Assembly (NCBI GenBank): GCA_024741835.1
Contig: JAENRP010000178.1
Location: forward strand, 25,613 to 89,612
DNA length: 64,000 nt
Reading direction: 5' to 3'
DNA from: Diplocarpon mali
Lineage: Eukaryota; Ascomycota; Leotiomycetes; Helotiales; Drepanopezizaceae
The notes below the pieces were generated by a model, which had not been told where the DNA came from, searched no databases, and worked only from the letters and a program-made list of their open reading frames with translations. The translations under genes and the position numbers were made by a program. Below are positions 59,283-64,000 of the stretch, in pieces (position 1 is the stretch's first letter; the number at the start of each line of letters is the position of its first letter).

Positions 59283-62200
59283 AGTATATATAATTTGAAA
59301 ATTGAAGTCAAATAGAAATTCTATTTATTAGTACTATTTCGCGGTTAGAACCTTAGTAGTTATAAAGTACTTAAGGGAGCGGTGATCTAAGTAAATATTA
59401 ACTCGCTCTTTAAGTGATATAAGCTTAGGTCTCTATTTATAGTAGGATTTAATGATAGTAAAGAGTTCCTTATTATATATTTCCTAATTAGGTTCGTAGC
59501 TAAAGAGTATATGCGAATAGAAGCCAATTAGGTACTATTGCTTATTAGAGTGTTGCTAAGAAAGTACTCTAGCGATAATACTATTAGAAGTATTAGTTTC
59601 CAGCTTTATAGGCAAGTCGGGGTTAAAATAGTAAATCTGCTAAATTGAAAGCAACTGCTTGCGAAGCTCTTTAAAAGTGATTTAGTACTCTTTTATCTAA
59701 TCCTAGGGTACTATCGGTCGGGTTAGAATAGAGAGGGGTTTAGCAATTAGTCTAAAGTTACAAATGAATTATTAATAGAATTCGCAAAATCCTAAGTAAG
59801 ACTTCACTCTAATAATAGTTTTTAAGTACTTCTAATTGCGTAGTAGTTCGACCTTTTCAAGGTCTAGTTCGATCCCGGTTATTATTAGAATGTATTTAAG
59901 ATATTAAGTTCAAGTAATATAAAACTCGCACTTCTTAATATCTGCTTAAAAGCCAGCCTTTAAAAGTCGTTTTAATACCTTTTTAATATAACCCTAGTAC
60001 TCCTTAACGTTCTTAAAGTAAATTAAAATATCGTTTAAGTACGCTATATAAAAATCATTTAAGTAATCTAAAAGAACGTCATTTATATACTACTAGTAGG
60101 TGCTAGGTCTATTATAAAGGCCAAATAGGAGAACCTTGCATTTATAGGATCTATACCTTATTTGAAAGGTAGTATATTCCTCTAATTTAGGGTCTATTTA
60201 TATCCGATTGAAAGCGGCTCGAATATCCAACTTTATAAAGATCTTGGCCTTAGATACTCGCCTTAAAAGCTTATCTATCCTCGGAATCGGGTAAGCGTCC
60301 TTCTAAGTTAGTACATTTAACTTCTGGTAGTCTATGCAAAATCAGAGGCTATTATCGGCCTTCTTTATAAATAGTACTAGCGAAGCAAAGGGGCTAGTAC
60401 TTGTCTTAATAAAGCCTTTGTCTAAATTCTTAAGTAAGTACTCCTTTATAACCTTAAGCTCCTTAGTAGATTATCAGTAGAGGGGCGAATAGGCGTTAGG
60501 CAAGGGCCCTTTTAGCTATATCTTATAATTGTAGTACTAATAGGAAGGGAGGGTATCTGTATCCCTTTTTAAGAAGGCTTATCTTAGCGATTAGTACTAT
60601 TTCGGGAGTCGATCGTTAATTAGCTTTTTAATATTAGGATTCTTAGGCTTATATCTTTCCTTTAGAATCCTATCTACTTTATAAATATTGGTTTAAAAGA
60701 ACTTAGTCTTCTTACGCTTTATATTATAATAAAAGGCGTTAGTATTAATTTTGCAAATAAGAACCGCAGCTTTAGGGCATTTGCGAATAGGGTTAGAATA
60801 TAATCGATTTATATTAGACTGTTTTCCTAGATCTGGCTTAGTTATAGGCAGGGGCGCTAGCCTAATAATAGCAATAAGGATCTTGCGCCTAGTTAGGACT
60901 ATTAAATTAACGCAAGACTATCTTCTATTGATCTATTGAGCTTTATCTATAGCTATTTCCTATTCTTTGCAATTGATATTAGCTTAATAATTGGATTGGA
61001 TCTAAAGTCCTTTAGAAGGGGGAAGACGAATAACGATTTCCTTTATAAATCAAAGGGATAAGGGATAATACAAAGGCTATATAAATCGGTTTTCCTTTAA
61101 GTTAAGTTTAAGTTAGAATCAATATATCCATTTGACTCTAATAATAGCATTGCGCTAGCTAAGGTTAAGAATAACCTAGGGGTAGTTATAAATACGCCTT
61201 TTATCAATTATCAAATGAAAGTGCATATAGTGCATAGCTTGCGCGCAAATAGTATTTTAAAATCTATAGATAAGAATAGGAGCTGGAAAAGGAAGAATTT
61301 TAAAGCCAGTTGCTTTTAAAAGATATATAAAAAGGGAATAATTTAAAAATAGGTAATTAAGGGCTTTAGTATCTATTAAAGCTAATAATAATACTTTAAG
61401 TCCATTTATACTAATAGTATAAGAGGTTAAGAATTGCTTCCCTTCTATTAAAGAGTTAAGATCTAGCTTTAATAAGTCGCACTTTCGCAGGCTTAAGTAG
61501 GAGTCTTTTCTTAAGTCTCTTTATTTTCTTAATCTTCTTCTATTTTAATCCTATTCTTAATTAAGTCCAAAGTCGGATCAGCTTCCTTTATATCTTTTAA
61601 GGTATTAATCTTGCCTATAGAAGGATACTTAGTCTTATAGTAACTAGTTTTGCTATAGGTCTAATAGGTAGCTTACTTAAAAGGTAAAGTAGGAGAACTA
61701 GCCTTAGCTGGCGTATCTTAGCAAAAAGGGGTAGTAGGCTTTAAGGCTAATAGCCTAAGGACTTAGGTAGCACTTTTAGCGCTTGGACTGCAAGCGGTCT
61801 TATTAAGGAGCGAACTAGATGTCTTTTAGTATAATACTAGGGTCGCCTTACTTTTAATTAAAGAGTTAAGAAGTTGATTACTTTAGCGTTTGGTATTAAG
61901 GGCGTTTAATTAATTAACTATAATAGTATAGTCCTTCTTTTAAAAGGCCTTAGCTAGGGCGTAAGTAGCTCTAAGCTAGGGGGTAATCTTATTCTATATA
62001 AAGAAGAACTACTTAGATCTTAAGACCTCTTTTTAAATTGTAGCTAATTAGAATCAGGCTTAAAACTAAAGGAAGGTTTCTTTAAAATAACTAGCTTCTC
62101 TTATATAGAAGTAGTAGAAAGTAGATCGAAATAGGTCTACCTCTTAGCTAATTAAAAAGTAATTGCTTAGCAGTTCTACTATTTCTTAACAGTTTCGGAA

Positions 62201-63141
62201 GGGGTTAGTCTTTAAAAGGTACTAGGGTTTAAGGTATATTCGGGCTTATCCTATAGTAGATCTTTAAATAAGGGCTTAGCGAGCTCGCTTATTCGAATAT
62301 AAGTTAGTATTAACTTGCAATCGGTCCTAGATTAAAGCTAACTACTACTTATATATTAAGGAGGTCCTATTATTAAAGGGGGTAATCTTTTCGATTAGCT
62401 GAATTTTTAGCTATTTTATATCTATATCGACTTCTAAAGGAGGCTAGGTCTTGCTTTATTAAAGGTAGGTAGATTCTCGCTTGGTCGTCTAATATACGCG
62501 CTAAGCTATCTCTTAGCTTTAATAAGCTAGGGTCTTTAAGCTAAAGATAGCTGAGGCAATCCTATTAATCTCGCTTTACAATTATCAATTAAATTAATCT
62601 TAGTATTATAAAGATTCCTTTAAACCTAAGACTATTCCTTATAAGATATTTAAGTTCGAAAAGTCTCGTTTATCTTAATTAGCTTAGCTATAGCATTATT
62701 ATCTCTTGCCTTTAGTAGCAAAGGAAGGTCTGGCCCTAAGGGCTAGGGTAAGGGTACTCCTTATAGAAGCTGCTTCCTTAAACGAACTAGGTACATTTCG
62801 TATTTACTAACTTCCAACTAATAGGGAATTCATTTTACCAATTTTAGTTTTAGTAGTAATTCAATTAAAAAGGGGTTCTATAGAAAAAGGGTTCTAATAG
62901 CATAGTGCTCTCCTAACTTCTACCTATAGCACTTTTATAAAAGGAGTAGTTAAAAAAATCCAGCTAATAAAAGCGTTCTTCGATTATATTAGTTAATAAG
63001 CTATACTTAAGCTCCTAGTTTGTTTAAGAGATCTCTAGGATCCTGACTCTATCGAAAGTCGAAATAATTGCAAATCGATTTTCAAAAGGGGTAGAATATT
63101 ATTAAAAGCCGTCCCTAGCGGAGAAGAACTTCTTTATTTAA
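59283..63141 (-). pseudogene. A2 gag-pol remnant (RNase H, RT, protease, gag, leader)
   Basis: Reverse complement of A1: 59288-59935 is RNase H and the RT connection, 59935-60540 RT with YLND at 60030-60041 (first Asp lost), 60900-61400 protease, 61640-62185 gag. Because it is uninterrupted at the B1 site, it proves where B1 entered A1. From 62185 to 63141 it supplies the gag start and leader that A1 lacks in this window. Open frame 60751-60939 is a shadow. Confidence 0.87.
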
Positions 63142-63457
63142 TATAACGATATAGAACTATTAAAATGCAAGATCAAGTATAAGAGTAAGAAGTAGTATAA
63201 AAGGCGTATTCTATAGGTCTAATACAAAGGAAACAAAGAAGTTAGAGAGCCCTCCCTATAAGAGAGCCCTTTTCCCTTATATATATTAGTAGCTTAAGGC
63301 TCTTTGCCCGTTTATATAATATTATATAAGAATATCCTTTTATACCTTTAGGGTCGATTCGAAATAACCTTATATCGAATCGAGATTGTAAAACCTTAAA
63401 ACGCTATACTCCGCGTATTCCTAGGTAATTGCACCAGTTGAGGATGCGGCTATTATA
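63142..63457 (-). repeat. A2 5' LTR
   Basis: About 316 bp; + strand begins TATAACGATATAGAAC and ends GGCTATTATA. Matches the A1 LTR (8948-9253) apart from transitions and small indels. Confidence 0.87.
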
Positions 63458-64000
63458 CTATCCTTATCCTGCTAAAGGCCGCAACTACTAAAGAAAGGCA
63501 AAGGAAAAGGCTATTTAGCTAAAACTTCAGCAGATACTTTTAATAATAATAATAGGTTATTTGAACCTAAATCCACTTCTAATAATTTAAATGATAATTA
63601 TAATAAAGATGCTTATATTTTAAAAGCCGATCTTTATAAGATCCTTAAATCTAACTGGTATAGTGATACTAGTTATATAGTATATATAACTGATAAATCC
63701 TACCTATTTAAAGGCCCGCTTATTAAAATAAAAAGGCGCTCTATTAAGGTTAGTAGTAGAAGGTTATATATAGATTCGATAGGTATAGTAGAGATGAATA
63801 TTATTAGTATTTCTTTCCTTTTGTAAAATGTTCTCCTTATGCTTAGCTTAAGTATTAATCTTTTATCTAACTATAAGATTTATATAGAGTTGAATTATAT
63901 AAGAGTTTTTAATAATTAATTTATATAGTTTATAAATAATAATTATAAAGTGATCTTTAAAGCTAAAATTAAAGATAGACTTTATATTATTTTAAAGGTA
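63458..64000 (+). pseudogene. Element G: copia polyprotein fragment (protease and GAG-pre-integrase)
   Basis: Reads KGKGKGYLAKTSADTF, then WYSDTSYIVYITDKSYLF near 63657-63710, the copia protease active site (D-T-G or D-S-G; here D-T-S), then IKRRSIKVSSRRLY and NVLLMLSLSINLL, the typical W-D-S-G-A downstream pattern. It is a family different from C and F and runs off the right edge. It seems to be the host of A2: no other boundary lies between the A2 LTR and this frame. Confidence 0.82.

Larger units (their letters stand above)
9254..63457 (-). mobile_element. Element A2: Ty3/gypsy copy of the A family, inverted, split by A1, F1 and C
   Basis: Three pieces on the minus strand read in order from the 5' LTR: 63457 down to 59283 (LTR, gag, protease, RT, RNase H), 17998 down to 17408 (RNase H end to integrase N-terminus), 9806 down to 9254 (integrase core). 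They align base by base with A1. The missing integrase end, chromodomain and 3' LTR must lie left of A1, outside the window. Pieces are joined by TSDs AGTTA (F1) and AGTAT (C). Confidence 0.88.

Noticed and set aside
1..64000. Host genes, tRNA or rRNA genes, DNA transposons, Helitrons, Starship captain (tyrosine recombinase) genes
   Set aside because: No reading frame or structure outside the LTR elements fits any of these; every coding remnant I could recognise is gag or pol, apart from the two B2 accessory genes.

Overview
The window is a solid block of retrotransposon wreckage with no recognisable host gene. It looks like an AT-rich, repeat-filled compartment of a filamentous ascomycete (Pezizomycotina). 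That assignment is an inference. Long reading frames can be followed for kilobases, but they are broken almost only by TAA and TAG. Paired LTRs of one element differ mostly by C-to-T and G-to-A changes, typically CA to TA and TG to TA, while many CpG sites survive. This is the signature of repeat-induced point mutation (RIP, CpA-directed). Species cannot be told from the sequence.

The layout is a set of nested LTR elements resolved by paired LTRs and target-site duplications (TSDs). From outside in: G (Ty1/copia fragment, + strand, from 63458) appears to host A2 (Ty3/gypsy, - strand, 5' LTR 63142-63457, continuing left past the window). A2 received A1 (same family, opposite strand, 1-9253), copia F1 (9812-17407, TSD AGTTA) and copia C (17999-59282, - strand, TSD AGTAT). 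A1 is itself split by the short element B1 (2261-5227, TSD CTAT). C is split by three insertions: the giant element B2 (18711-34503, TSD ATAT), gypsy E (36596-43618, TSD GCCCT) and short element B3 (46910-57367, - strand, TSD ATAG). B3 in turn holds copia F2 (49428-56999, TSD GATTA). The deepest chain is G > A2 > C > B3 > F2.

Each family keeps readable gag, protease, reverse transcriptase, RNase H and integrase remnants, but none can encode an intact polyprotein now. The least ordinary element is B2. It is about 15.8 kb between identical-length 247-bp LTRs. Downstream of gag-protease and pol it carries two further reading frames of about 1,100 codons each (26537-29830 and 30411-33884). These are clearly paralogous to each other and match no family I recognise. 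B1 and B3 look like gag-only, non-autonomous relatives of B2.

A second unusual layer is a 25-bp imperfect palindrome with ACTC...GAGT ends, which I find 27 times. All copies lie inside the B family and element E. Seventeen of the 18 copies inside reading frames are read in the same phase, giving a T-x-x-P-x-L-x-V peptide. It has expanded as 45-bp tandem repeats at two places in E, and both assembly gaps (4786-4838, 33986-34071) start at the base after a copy. It resembles in principle the in-frame palindromic elements of Rickettsia, but sits in fungal retroelement genes.
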